The notes beneath the pieces were generated by a model, which saw nothing but the letters and a program-made list of their open reading frames with translations, was not told the DNA's origin and made no database searches. A DNA stretch of 64,000 nt from Struthio camelus (taxonomy: Eukaryota > Chordata > Aves > Struthioniformes > Struthionidae): assembly GCF_040807025.1 (NCBI RefSeq), contig NC_090981.1, positions 1,500,501 through 1,564,500 on the forward strand, written 5' to 3'. Of the stretch, positions 12,770-25,332 are shown one piece after another. Positions within the stretch are counted from its first letter, which is position 1. Each line of letters begins with the position of its first letter. The position numbers and the translations under genes were made by a program.

Positions 12770-14334
12770 CTAAGTCAGCCAGACTGTGCTTAGCCTCTGT
12801 GCATCTCAGGATTTGCTAAAAGGCATTTCATATTGTATAAAACATACATGCATGTTTATAAGTTATGCTGTATCCTCTGAGAAATAAGGTATGTTCAAAA
12901 ATAATGAAGATTCAGTTCATAGATGTGGCTGTTCTTAACTTTGCACAATCAAGCTCCCAAGGTTTATGTTAATATTTTGTGAATATATTTTTTTAATGAA
13001 ATATTCATGTATATATTATAGATGTAGCACCACAGAGAGGTATAGCTGAGTAGACAGAGGTATTGCACACAGTGTTTAAACCTGGTAGCCTGGTCCAAAA
13101 CACCATGAAAGTCAATGAAATTATTTCTATTGTTTTCAGAAGGATTTGGATCAGATACGCGGAAAAGCTCCCCCCCCCCTTTTCACTTATAAAGGATGCA
13201 GAGCATGTTCTTCCTAATGTTTTAGCTATGCAATTCCCTTCTTTTTCAGGTATTAATGAACATGTATTACACAAACACTTTTTAAAATGGACTTGCACTC
13301 CATCATTCATATATACAGACTCTATGCATGAAGCCAGCTAGGATCAAATTCTACCAAAATCAGTTGGAGCTGTTATGGTACTGGTCAGTATTGAAAGATG
13401 GCAGTATCCTGAACAGTAAACATGCTACTCTATGTCTGCCTGATGACCCCTTATTTCTGTTAGCACTCCCTCAAGGCGCTATTAAGTAGGAGGACCAAAT
13501 GCAGGTCAACTGTCTTTTGACAGACATCTGCAGATTAGAAAATGGGCACAAAATAGTTTGAGAGAAGAGGCAGAGCACTATCAGAGCCTTTAGGCCAAGA
13601 AGATGATGGCCAAGGCTGTGATGGACAATTTGACTTTGAAAGGCTATACAGGATCCCTTAAAGGATGCTAGCCTGGAAGATCAGACATTGCTGTGTCCTA
13701 GTTAATAGCTCTTTCTTACATTTACTATATATAAATATGCATTAATTTATTTTTTTATTTTTATCTAGGAATATAGCACTTTCTAGTGTCTTAGTTTATA
13801 ATAAATCAAACCAGACTGCTACCTCTGTGATGGACTACGTATCAAGTGAAGACTCAGCTTCACAACTGCCTTCAAAGAGGTTTTTAACCAAACCATTGGT
13901 AAATTGTGTAGTATGTACTTATCTTTCCTTCATCAATACAAACTCAAGGATGAAAAATGCTACAGCAGCTAGATGACTTGTGCATCCCAGGGGCTTTTTA
14001 TATTTGTTTCTAAGATTGTCTATCAGATTCAAGGGGAAAAAAAGGAGCATGTAAAGCAAACATTTCACAATGTCTTGTTAATGTAAACATAAATGAAGTA
14101 TTGCTAAAATTCCTATGACCACATGCATTGTTATGGCCACTGTAAAATATAGAAAGCACAGGAAGTCAAATAAATTCCAACTTACACCTACTGCAGCTAG
14201 TAGAATTTTCTCCAGGTATGAATTTAGCCTCTAAATTATATTTTCTCAAAGTCTCTGAATAGCTCATTGGCACAGAGACTTTTAAATGAGCCAAACTAGA
14301 GTCTGACTATATGCTTCACAGTTGGGATTGTACA

Positions 14335-14420
14335 GGAAGGAAATGAACTTCATTCTCCCATGTCTTGGGTGAATGGTCTACCCACTAAGCTATTGGATAA
14401 AATGGGGTGTAACTAGTTCC
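14335..14420. repeat. Possible old tRNA-derived SINE relic
   Basis: The stretch around CTCCCATGTCTTGGGTGAAT followed by GGTCTACCCACTAAGCTAT resembles the B-box side of a tRNA-like SINE head read in reverse (loss of 'ccaagtgagtgccctaaccactaggctat'-type sequence). It is badly degraded and no second end is visible. I base this only on the general look of amniote SINE relics. Confidence 0.25.
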
Positions 14421-17400
14421 ACTTCTATTGGAGTCAAGCCGTTATGTGTCTTCTGAGAGGCCTTTTCTGAGTTGGGTCTTTCAGGAAGAGTTATTACCTA
14501 GTCTGTGAATCTCAACAGGACTTCGGCAAATAGTTGCCAAGAGTTAGGCTATATATAAACAACAAAAGGAAGGCACAGTAGTAATATATGGTAGCATGCT
14601 TCCATACCTCAGACTATCACAGGGTAGGAATATAAACATGAAAGCCTGTGCTTATGTCTTCTTTATTATATGTTGAAGTCCATGTTAATGTCTTTGTTGC
14701 TGTTGATGCTGAATTCAGCTACATTAAGCTAGAACATGCTATAGTCAAAATTTCATTTTGCTAAATAGAAATATTTTTAGCTATTATTTCCAATATTCAC
14801 AGAAGAAAAATAGGAGACCTTTGCTGGTAAAAACCTAGGCACCTCCAGAGTGAGGCAGCTGTAACTGGGGATATTAAGGATCTCATTTCGATCTAAAGAT
14901 CTACAAAAGGACCTAGGTGTCAGGTACCTTGGTGCACATGAAAATTTCCCATGAGGGAGTTGTATGTTTATGTTTAAACTTTTGAAAGTCTTTTTGAAAC
15001 CTATCTATAAAGCTAGGATTAGATGTCCAACGCCACTATAATGCAGAAAGTTGGATACCTAAGGCTCTTAGGCTCCTTTGAAAGTTCTAGCCTTATTCTA
15101 CTGAATAAATTAGTAACTGGAAATTTTTTTCAGCTATATCCTCAACTCCAACCTGAAACAGAGCAGAGCAAAAACATTTCTCCCCAAGTTGTCTTTGAAC
15201 AATTTCAGCTCAAGTAAACTTTTGGGGGCTGTTGCTATTACTAATGAAATAAAATAATAATCAGCATGCTTATTACAAGTGAAAACATTGCAATTATGAA
15301 CTCTGAAATTTGATTGTGTCCCCATTTAGCTTTATGTAGAAAAGAAGGGGGGGATTAATATCTAATCAGAAATGCATGAAAACATATCCATAAGAGTGAA
15401 GAGAAAGGGATGTTTATTATTAGAGCAGATTCATTCAGTGTTAAATAGTTTTCTTTGTCTCTTAAAGATCAGTCTTGATGACTAAAATAGACTTGATTTT
15501 TTTCAAACATACTTCAATATTAATTATAAAATGGGCAGTATAAAAGGAAAAAGCTGACAGGCTAATAAGAGTTCTGAGCTGAGTTGATATCTACTGTAAT
15601 TCATTCATTGTACTTAAAATTAAACAAAAATAATACCACCATACTTCCAGCAGTGAGGCTAAATAGGGTGTCCCAGACACTTCTTCAGGTTGTGGACAGA
15701 ACCAAGTGTTTGCCTTTGTGTTTGACAACACAAAACAACCCAGGACATCTAGGAGCAAACATGCCACCTCTTAGGAGAAGCAACTTGTGCATCTTATGTT
15801 TTTGATGCCATAAGCTGGCTATTAGTGCATCGAAATATTTAAGCAAGGCATCAACAGCAGAATTAAAGCTTTACTATTTCCTGAATAATTTTTACTCATC
15901 TCCACAGGGTGGATTGTGGCCAGCTGCATTCCAAGCTGTGGAAACACTTCCTATAAACTGCTGTTTGCATGTCATGATAAATGACGTGGAATTCCTTAAA
16001 CTCATAGAATGGATATGAACATGAGACAAAGAAAGGAGGATAAAGAAAAAACAGCCTTAATGACCAACTACCACCTATATCAGTAGAGGTTTAACTCATT
16101 CTAATAGTAAGTTTCCAGCAAGTTAACTAGTCCCTTGGGAAGAAAGGCATGTGGAAGGCAGCCTGGCTGCAGATGGTGCTTCAGGTGCCAACATTTCTGG
16201 TAAGGGGTTCTGTAGATGTATCTGTATGTAACTACAGTATGTAGTGCTTCAGGGAACGGCAATGACTTTTGAACAGGATGTAGAGAATCTGAGTGCTTTC
16301 TATATTAGGAAGCATTCTAATCAGCCTGGAATTTCTATAACATCACTAACAGCAGATAGCAATGACTCTTTTTATTTTTACCTAAAAGGTGGCTTAACAA
16401 ACTGACCTGACTCCCCATAACATTTCCATTTCTTAAAATCCAGGTGTAGAATGGCCTTGTCTAAAATATGATTTAAGGAAACAAAATCCTCTCTTTTTGA
16501 AACTTGCTATGGCTTAAGCAAATTCTCAAACATTAAAGCACCACTAAAAATTTGGACTCTTGGACTCTCTAGCCCCACACTGCATATGCAAATTAGTTTT
16601 GTCTACTTGTCTTACCTGATATTTTAGAGAGATGATTTCTCCTCGTCATACTCTGTATGCCTTCAGTAACAGCACTGTGAATGGCACCCCCAACATTGAA
16701 CAGTGCTTATCTAATGATTTAGGGATATTCTTAAAAAGAACAACCATCAAGGACAAAGATATAAACACAACTTTTAATAATGAACTCTGGGGCTGGGCAT
16801 TCTTTGGTAGAGTAACTTTCACCTCAATATTACAACTATCTCAGAACCCTCAGTGGCAGTAGAGTACTTGTTAAGATGTGGCAAGTGGGCAGTGGCAAGT
16901 ATCCTATAATATAAACTAGTAGATTCAGCCTAGTTACTCTGCAATTGATGCTTTACATTATAAAAGTTAACAGACATGCACTATTTGACCATTCAGAAGT
17001 CTTAATACTCAGTATAACAAAGAAATAAATCCTCCATCTTGCAGAAATTTATGTAAAGCCAAGCTATACACTGGAAGCCATAAAGGGAAACTCATTTGTC
17101 TTTTGTCTGCTTCATGGATAAGCTCTCCAGAACTGACTGCTTACCCCAAGAATGAGAAGTATATTCCGTCTAAAAAAATTGATACTCAGCTTACAATTTT
17201 GGAATACTTATGTCTTATCTTCTTCTGAGGTGTTTGATGGGGTGCCTCTAAGTACCCAGTCAGGTTTAGAACTCTGACCTGGACCTTGCCTTTAGTTTAG
17301 GCTTGACATTTAAACATTCACAAGAGCTCCCTTCTAATCAGGTGATAATGCAAACATTAATCCAATTCTATTTTTATATGTGAAAATACAAGTCGAATTT

Positions 17401-18848
17401 TGTCAGAAAGCCTCACCACTAAGTATGTTGTATTAACATAGAGTTAACATTCTAATTAGTGAAAAATACAAAGTCTTTGTATTCCAAATTCATCATGTTT
17501 TATTGGCTGAAGAGGAAGAAGCAACTTGGCCAGATTCCAGCGGGAAGGAGAGCCTGTCATATATGCCAAGATTTATTTATGACAAAGTACTCAGGAGGAT
17601 ACTTCTCGTGCAACCAGCACTGCTTCTGCTTCAAGCACCATTAGCAGAAACTGAATTGCAGGGATTTATTTGAAATTGAAGATGTGAGCAGCAGAAGGGG
17701 GATTTTATCCACTGCATTCACTGGCTTCTCCTCTTAGTTATTTAAAACTTTGTTATAAATATGATTGCATATTTTAAAGTCATGCATCTGGTCCTCTCAC
17801 CCTTATTCCTTATTCCTGAAGTTTCCTTATTCCTGAAGTAATTACATTTTGACAAAAATGTATTGAGACATCTGCTTTTTGCTTCAGAACTCCAGATCAT
17901 TCTGCAACTGCAACAGCAGCAGAGCACAGCACTTCCATTCCTTTGAAGGAAGGGGCTACAGCAACTAAACAACTGATGGCCAGATCAGGAAGAATCTCAG
18001 TGTAGATTTGCCAGCTGGTTTAAGGTGGAAAGTGGCAGGAGACTGAGGGAGGAAAGGGAAGAGGAAGAGCATCCTTCTGTAAATGCTGTTCTACTAGTGC
18101 TTCTGACTCACCTCTAATAAACCCAACTTCCACAAAATCAGCAGTTCCAGCAAACAATCAGTCTGGCTATCAAGAAATGTTGAATCAGGGCAGCAAAGGA
18201 CTGGCAAGCCTGGCAGAAGCAGAAGGGATTTTTTAATAGCCCAGTGGGCAGAACCCAGATTAGAGCATTTTGCAGGCTGGCATGCAGAATGAAATTAATT
18301 CAGAAAAGGGACAAGGCTGTGTAGTCAAACATGCAGCCTATATTTTTTTTTAACTCTCATCCCAGCTGGCCCAAAGAGTTGTGGTATGGTAACCAAGACT
18401 ACATTTCACTCCCCTGTTTTGCATGTGGCCCCTGCAGAGTTTAACATGTGCAGGAGAAATGGTGTGATTTAAAGACTATCAATTATTATTCGGGAGGCAA
18501 AGCAAGAACTGCAACAATGTCTATCTACTGTCAGTACAAGTTTGTCCTAAAATAAACCACCAATCTCTGTTTCAGTCATAGTTTCCCACTTTTCTCCATT
18601 TTGAACATGTGTTAGCAATATTCTATAGATGGTCAGCTGCGGTTCCTGTCTCATGAACTACCAAAATAGCATCCCCAATATTGAGTAAACACTGAAGTTC
18701 ACTCATCATTTGCATTCAATAAGGGCAGGGTTTCCTTGCAGAAGTTATTACTAGGAATCCAAAGGGCACCATAATAAAAAAGCCCATACCAAATCCCAAG
18801 CAAACCACAGTTTATCATCAATAAAGCACATCTTTAGTTTAATCCATA

Positions 18849-21072
18849 GAAACATAGAATCATGTAGGTTGGAAGGGACCTCCAGAAGCCGTCTAGCCCA
18901 ACACCCTGCTCAAAGCAGGTCCAGTTAGAGCAGGTTGCTCAGGGCCATGTCCAGTCAAGTTTTGAATAGCTCTAAGGATTGATATTTCACAACGTCTCTG
19001 AGCAACCTGTTCCAGTATTTAAACACCTACATGGGGAAATTTTTTTCCTCATATCTAATTGGAATTTCCTGTGTTCCAACTTGTGTCTATTGCCTTGAAT
19101 CCTTCCACTGTGCACTTTTGAGAAGAGTCTGGCTCCATCTTCTCTATCCCCTCCCATTAGGTAGTTGCAGACAGCAATAAGGTCTCCCCTGAGCCTTCTC
19201 TTCTGAAGGCTAAACCAACCCAGTTCTCTCAGCCTCTCCTTGTATGTCATGTGCTCCAGCCCCCTGACCAGCTTGGTGGACCTTTGCTGGACTTACTCCA
19301 ATTTGTCCATGTCTGACTTGTACTGGGGAGCCCAAAACTGGACACAAAATTCCAGATGCAGTTTCACAAGTGCTGAACAGAGGGGAAGGATCACTTCCCT
19401 GGACCTGCTGGATGCATTCTTACAAATACAGCCCAGGATGTGATTGGCCTTCTTTGCTGCCAGGACACACTGCTTACTCATGTTCAACTTGTTGTCCACC
19501 AGAACCCCCAGAGCCTTTTCTGCAAAGTGGCTTTCTCACCAATTGGCCCTAGCCTGTATTGCTGCATGAGGTTATTCCATCCCAGATACAAGACTTGGCA
19601 TTTGCCTTTGTTGATCTCCATCATGTTCCTATCAGCCCATTTCTCCAGCCTGTTCAGGTCCCTCTGAATAGCAGCCCTGCCCTCCAGCATATTGACCTCC
19701 CCCCCAAATTTGGTGTCATCCACAAACTTGCTGAGAGTGCACAATGTTCTGTCATCCAGGTCATTAATGAAGGCATTAAACAGTACTGGCTCCAGTATTG
19801 ATCCCTGAGGGATGCCACTAGTAACTCGCCACCAGCTGAACTCCATCGCTAATCACAACCCTTTGAGTCTGGTGGTCCAGTCAACTTTCCACCCACCTTA
19901 TTGTCTACTTAACCAGTCCATGTCTCACCAATTTGACTTTATGGCTACTATGGGAGACTGTGTCAAAGACCTTGTGAAAATCAAGGTATACAACATCCAC
20001 TGCTCTCCCCTTGACCACAGTGCCAGTCACCTCATCATAGAAGGCAATCAGGTTGGTCTGGAATGATTTATCCTTGGTAAACTCATGTTGGTTGCTCCCA
20101 ATCACCTTCTTGTCTTTTGTGTGATGACATGGCTTCCAGGAGGATTTGCTCCATCACCTTCCCAGGGACTGAGGTTAGTCTGACTGGCCTGTAGTTTCCC
20201 ATATTCTCTCCTCCTTGAAGATAGTTGTGATGTTTGCCTTTTTCCACTCATCAGGAACCTCCTCCAGTCATCATGACCTTTCAAAGATGATAGAGAGGGG
20301 CCTCACAATGACATCGGCCAGTTCCCTCAGCACCCTCAGATGCATCCCATCTGGGCCCATGGACTTGTGTATATCTGAGTGAGTTAAGTGATCACTAAGT
20401 CTTTCTTCCTCTACTGTGGGTATTGCCTCACTCCCACAGATTCTGCTAGTAAGCTCAAAGACCTGGGAGGCCAGAGGGCAGACCTTACCAATAAAAAACA
20501 AGGCAAAGAAGGCATTGAGTACCTCAGCCTTTTTCATGCCCCTTGTCACTAGGTCCCCTGCCCCATTGAGCAGTGGTCCCACACTCTCTTTAGCTTTCCT
20601 TTTGCTGCCAAAGTACTTATAGAAGCCCTTCTTGCTGCTCTTCACATCCTTCACTAGTTTCAGTTCCATCTGAGCTTTGGCTTTCCTAAGTCCATCCCTG
20701 CACACTAGAGCAATGTCTCTATATTCCTCCTGGGTAGCCTGTCCCTCCCTCCACCTTCTGTGTACTTCCTTTTTGTGTTTGAGCTCAGTCAGGATTTCCC
20801 TGTTCATTCATGCTGGCCTTCTGCCACGCTTGCTCAACTTCCTACATGTCAGAATGGACTGTTCTGGTGCTTTGAGGAGGTTGTCCTTGAAGATCAATCT
20901 GTTCTCCTGGGCCCCTTTGTCCTCCAGAGCAGTCTCTCATGGGATCCTACAGAGAAAAACCCTGAACAAGCCAAAATTTCCTTTCCTGAAGTCCAGGGTT
21001 GTGATGCTATTTGTCTTGCTCAATTTTCTCAGGATTTTCAATTCCACTCCATGGTTGTTGCAGCCCAGAATG
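18849..21072 (-). mobile_element. CR1 LINE copy c, about 2.2 kb, degraded
   Basis: On the minus strand this CR1 runs from the middle of ORF2 (about 21072) to a tail near 18850 (CCAACCTACATGATTCTATG). It is the longest CR1 stretch of the 18-22 kb patchwork. It ends abruptly at 21072/21073, where a different CR1 piece begins without its own 3' tail. It shows many substitutions and indels and looks older than copies f to i. Confidence 0.88.
18987..20807 (-). pseudogene. CR1 ORF2 pseudogene, reverse transcriptase region
   Basis: Pieces in several minus-strand frames cover most of the CR1 reverse transcriptase and C-terminal domain. 20271-20807 has the N-terminal RT part ([19 protein letters not shown]). 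19905-20105 has RT motif A (VYLDFHKVFDTVSH). 19484-19846 has the motif B/C region (GIPQGSILEPVLFN, then LSKFVDDTKFGG). 19293-19499 and 18987-19250 have the thumb and C-terminal blocks. The catalytic FADD box reads FVDD here, and at least four frame changes separate the pieces. The protein would have been the element's own copying enzyme; this copy is dead. Confidence 0.85.
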
Positions 21073-21900
21073 GTCCAACCCCGCTGCTCAAGCAGGGTCA
21101 GCTAGAGCAGGTTGCCCAGGACCATGTCCAGTCAGGTTTTGAATATCTCCAAGGATGGAGACTCCACAACCTCTCTGGGAAACCTGTGCCAGTGCTCAGT
21201 CACCCTCACAATGAAGAAGTGTTTTCTTATGTTCAGATGGAATTTCCTGTGCTTCAATTTGTGCCCGTTGCCTCTTGTCCTGTCACTGGACACCACTGAG
21301 AAGAGCCTGGCTCCCTCTTCTTTACTGTCTCCCATCCGATATTTATAAACATTGATAAGATCCTCCCCGAGCCTTCTCTTCTCCAGACTAAACAGGCCCA
21401 GCTCTCTCAGCCTTTCCTCATATGAGAGATGCTCCAGTCCCTTAATCATCTTGGTGGCCCTTCGCTGCACTCACTCCATGAGTGCCATGTCTCTCTTGTC
21501 CTGGGGAGCCCAGAACTGGACACAGGACTCCAGGTGAGGCCTCACCAGGGCTGAGGAGAGGGGCAGGATCACCTCCCTTGACCTGCTGGCAATGGTCTTC
21601 CTAATGCAGCCCAGGATACCATTGGCCTTCTTGGCCACAAGGGCGCACTCCTGGCTCATGGTCAACTTGTCCACCAGGACTCCCAGGTCCTTCTCTGCAA
21701 AGTTGCTTTCCAGCTGGTCAGCACCCAGCTTGTACTGGTGCATGGGATTATTCCTCCTCAGGTGCAGAACTTGGCATTTCCCTTTGTGGAACTTCATGAA
21801 GTTCATACCAACCAAATTTCTCCAGCCTGTCCAGGTCCCTCTGAATGGCAGCACAGCCCTCTGATATATCAGCCACTTCTCTCAGTTTCATATTGTCCGC
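21073..21900 (-). mobile_element. CR1 fragment d, lacking its 3' tail
   Basis: The fragment starts at 21073 inside the CR1 3' region, lacking about 50 bases of the normal tail that copy a keeps at 4988-5036. From 21073 to about 21720 it is nearly identical to 5037-5690: no difference seen over the first roughly 480 bases, then three or so substitutions. Beyond that it departs sharply and resembles other CR1s only moderately. This is best explained by a patch copied between the two sites. The ORF2 C-terminal frame (21132-21470 and 21471-21854) is present but the palm domain is not. Confidence 0.85.
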
Positions 21901-21904
21901 AAAG

Positions 21905-22290
21905 TCTCTTTGCCAAAAGGCTGGCCAACCTGGTAAGGAGGGCTTTAAACTAGGAATGATGGAGGAGGGAGAAAATGATCAATGATCAAGCAAGGAAGTG
22001 GTGGATGGGGTTGGAAAATGAAGGCTATGGGGTGATGTAAACAGAAGAGACCTGTTAAACAACAAAACAGGGCTGAAAGTGGAATTGCCCCAAGCATTTG
22101 CATGTAAATAAGGAAATGTCTATGGTACTGCATTATGGGGAAAGCTCTCATGCCCTTTCTAGGAAGTCAGCACGGCTGAGGTGCTTCTCTGAAGTGCCTG
22201 TACACTAATGCATGCAGCATGGGGAACAAACAGGAGGAATTAAAAGTCTATGTGCAGTTGCAGGGCTACCAGCTCAGTTGCTACATAAAC
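21905..22290 (+). mobile_element. CR1 5' fragment e, ORF1/ORF2 boundary, opposite strand
   Basis: This plus-strand piece carries the region around the start of the CR1 ORF2 endonuclease. Near 22190-22280 it reads LYTNACSMGNKQEEL, which matches the conserved beginning of the CR1 endonuclease domain as I know it. It directly abuts the minus-strand fragment d, so the 5' part is inverted relative to the 3' part. That could be a 5' inversion made during insertion or an independent insertion. Confidence 0.65.
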
Positions 22291-24631
22291 TATACATATC
22301 ATAGCATAGTCTTCACTTCTGTGTCATAAACCAGTCACAACACTGTATTACTGCCTCTTCCCTCACAATACCTTACTTGAACAAATGTAACATTATCTGC
22401 CTACCACTGCTATAACACATCAAGGAGCTGCTGGACCACTCTCACTGCTATTGAGTTAGCGCTTTTGCAAAGGAAATTGTCATGCATTTTATTGTGAAGG
22501 TTTATAAGACTAGAGTTATTCCAAATTTTTTACATAAGAAATTCCATAGCAGAGGGCCTGCTCTCTGCTCCCAACTTCAGCAAACTCCACCATGCTCAGT
22601 TTCAGAACTGATGAGAATGGGGTCCTGGTTAGAAATGGGGACATAGTTCTTGCACTAGCCAATACCCAGGGAGTTGAAGCTAAGTTAAAATAGGTAACCT
22701 AAGCATATGAAGTATTTGGTAATGTTACAGTTTGATCAGTATTTTTTCCAGCATTTTTCCCCTTTTTGCACAGACTTACCAAGTTTCAACTGGGAACAAA
22801 ACTCAGAAGAAAAAATACCATAAGAATGACCCTTACTTTATTTACACCAAAAGAAAGCACAAAGTCTTCAGAAGCCTCCAGGTAATCCAACCCTTGTGAA
22901 AGTCCCAGGAAAAAAATGCACAATATAAATATTCTCATGCATTGAAATATCCCTCCCAATAATTTCTGTCCCTTCCCAGCATTGCCATTGGGAAGTTGAC
23001 CCCTTCCTCTATGACTTCATATCAAGAAATCAGTTTTTAACAACACGGAAGCCAATAATAGGAGAAATTTGACATAAGCTCTTCCACAAAGAAATTTCAA
23101 CCAAAGTTCTGAAGTAATATGACATGAGGTCATTTCAGTTTTCCTGTAGCAGCACAAAGCACAGCTATACAATATCTATTGGTATAAGCAGATCAGATAG
23201 GAGAATATGGCAAGGATACTAAAGGAGCAATTCTGGCTTCAAAGATGTCAAGAGCAAATCATCACATAATCTTCAGCTCAGCAGGGAGTGATTTTGGTTT
23301 CCCTTGAACAACCATATCTGGTTGCTCTAGAAAATATATTATTGAGCTTTGCAAGGAACCATTTTCAGTCCTCAGCACATGCACACACACACACACACAC
23401 AAAGTTCACCTAAAGTGTAAGCTTTTTGATTGGAAAAGAAACAAGGAATTATTGTTGGAGAAAACTAAGCCTCGATAAAGATTCAAGAAACACTTCTTTG
23501 CTCTTCCAGTAGATTACTAAAACAACTAAATTTAAAAATTAATTCCAAATTTAATATAAAAAAACTTTGGAAGTGTCAATTTCTGTTTAAGAAGACATCT
23601 TACAAGCATTCAAATATTACAAGAACCTAAACTTCAATTAGAAATAAAGCACTAAACTTGGCTAAGGTGTACAGTTCATTTTGAAAGTAAAAGCTAGAGA
23701 CCAATATACTTCAGTCTATTTACTTTCAGTGCCAAAAAATATTTATATATTCAAAGAATTAAAGGGACTAAAAATTAAGTCTCCCAATAATTCCTGTTTC
23801 TACCACTACTAACATTATCAAGTTTACCCCTTCCTTTGCAATTTCCTATCATTAAGCCAGTCCTCAGCAATAACACATAAAGCCAGCAACAGAAGGAATT
23901 CAAGTTCTACTAGTGCACAAACAAATATCAAACAAAGGTCCTGAGAACACATGCTCGCAGCATGAGATCAGATCATCTAAACTCCAGTATGTCACAGGTA
24001 GTTAATTGCACCCACGTATCCCTGTTTTGAGACCAATATATTTTTTGTGTTTGATGGAAGCACAGCTTCCAGAAAGGATCCAATTTTGATATCCAGATGA
24101 GAGTTGAAGAATCCATCACGTTCCTTGTTTGGTCCTTACTAATAACATGCATGTTAAAAAAAAAGCGCCAATTTTTTTCATTTGAATTTGTCTGGCTTCA
24201 GCTTCTAGGCATTGTCCTACTGTTTGATGACCTAAAGAGATCTTTCATACTAGATGTTTGCTCTCATGAGGGGGAAAAGTTCCTCCTTTCCTCTTTCTTT
24301 GCAGCCTATACAAATTGATGATCACCCACAAAAAGGCAACTGCTCAGGCAAACAATAAACTGTATCAATCACCATGACAGACAACCGAACAAATAAGCAA
24401 TGGAACAGCACTAAGATATCAGCTTTGGAGTAATTAAAGGGAGCAAAACACTCACAAAAGGTAGGGACAGTGGAAAGATGGTTAACAAGGCAAGAGGAGG
24501 GATTCACTTGAGTGGAAAAGGTGAGCTCTTTTCCCATGGTTCTTGACAGTGAGCAACCAATGGAAAATGATCAGGCAAGAGCAATGTGAATGCTATCCCT
24601 GCCTTCCTTGACCTCTGCAAAGGGCGGGGTT
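22291..24631. other. Non-coding DNA, no gene seen
   Basis: AT-rich sequence with a (CA)n microsatellite at 23381-23401. No supported coding region. Its right end is the truncated left edge of ERV-A. Confidence 0.6.
23381..23401. repeat. (CA)n microsatellite
   Basis: About ten CA units. Confidence 0.9.
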
Positions 24632-25332
24632 AGCTGCATTGCTTGCCACTCTGGCAGTCCCCGAGGACTGGCCAGAGTTAGCACAGGGGGAAAATGTTAC
24701 CCCGAAGGCGGTTGAATCTGTTTTACAGGCTATGCCCTTCCGTGCTGCTTTGGAAGCAGCTCGTCGAAGGCTAGCCGGACAATTAGGGTGGGCACTGCTG
24801 ACGGGCATTCGAGCCTTAGATAATGAGGTATCATCTTGGCAGCAATGAGTAAAAGATCTGGAGAAGGAGATTGGGGATTTGCGTGATGCGAAGGTGATAT
24901 AGCACAGGAGTTGATTACAACCCAACCTGAAAAGGGTCAGGAATTAACCCACAGGGTAGAGCGATTGGCTTTACGAGTGGCTAACAAACACCATGCACGC
25001 TATGGTAAAGCCCCAGCTACAGTTGTCCAGGTGAGAGCAATGATAACTAGACCCTCCTGGGACCCCGAGGAGTGGGATGGCAATATTTGGAGCACTTCAT
25101 CTGACTCGGAGATTGACTTTGGATTAGAAGGAGAACTGGCTACTCCCCAGGTCCGACCTCTTGTGCAATTGAAGGGGGAGAGGCAAGTAGATGGGAATAC
25201 AGTGGAGCAGTCTTGGACATAGACCCCCAAGGAATTGCATGAGTTTTTAACTACTTTCCAGCAGCAGCCTGGGGAGTCTTTGTGAGCCTGGTTAGTGAGG
25301 GCATGGGATGCAGGTGCCGGATTGCTTACTCT
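24632..25332 (+). pseudogene. gag: ERV-A gag fragment
   Basis: This matches the gag 5' half of ERV-B (37926-38623) with few differences. It is broken in the same way: a piece in one frame (24639-24848, ending SSWQQ then TGA), then another frame (24911-25222) with TAG and TGA stops. The shared stops (at QQ-TGA, and after the VEQS motif) predate the separation of the two copies or came from one source element. Gag would be the structural precursor protein of the particle. The capsid-like C-terminal half present in ERV-B is missing here because of the junction at about 25332. Confidence 0.8.

Larger units (their letters stand above)
7107..18848. other. Long gene-free AT-rich stretch
   Basis: I find no supported gene, RNA gene or recent mobile element in nearly 12 kb. 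It contains a (TTTA)n microsatellite (12744-12769), a C-run (about 13171-13180), a short tandem copy of CTTATTCCTGAAG (about 17811-17839), and faint traces of very old interspersed repeats (near 13340 and 14345). The many open frames are all below about 110 codons and without domains. Confidence 0.55.

Noticed and set aside
17811..17839. Short tandem copy CTTATTCCTGAAG
   Set aside because: Only two units; an ordinary local duplication.
20677..21299. Plus-strand frames of 142 and 179 codons
   Set aside because: They lie antisense to CR1 ORF2 and cross the joint of two CR1 pieces, so they are shadows.
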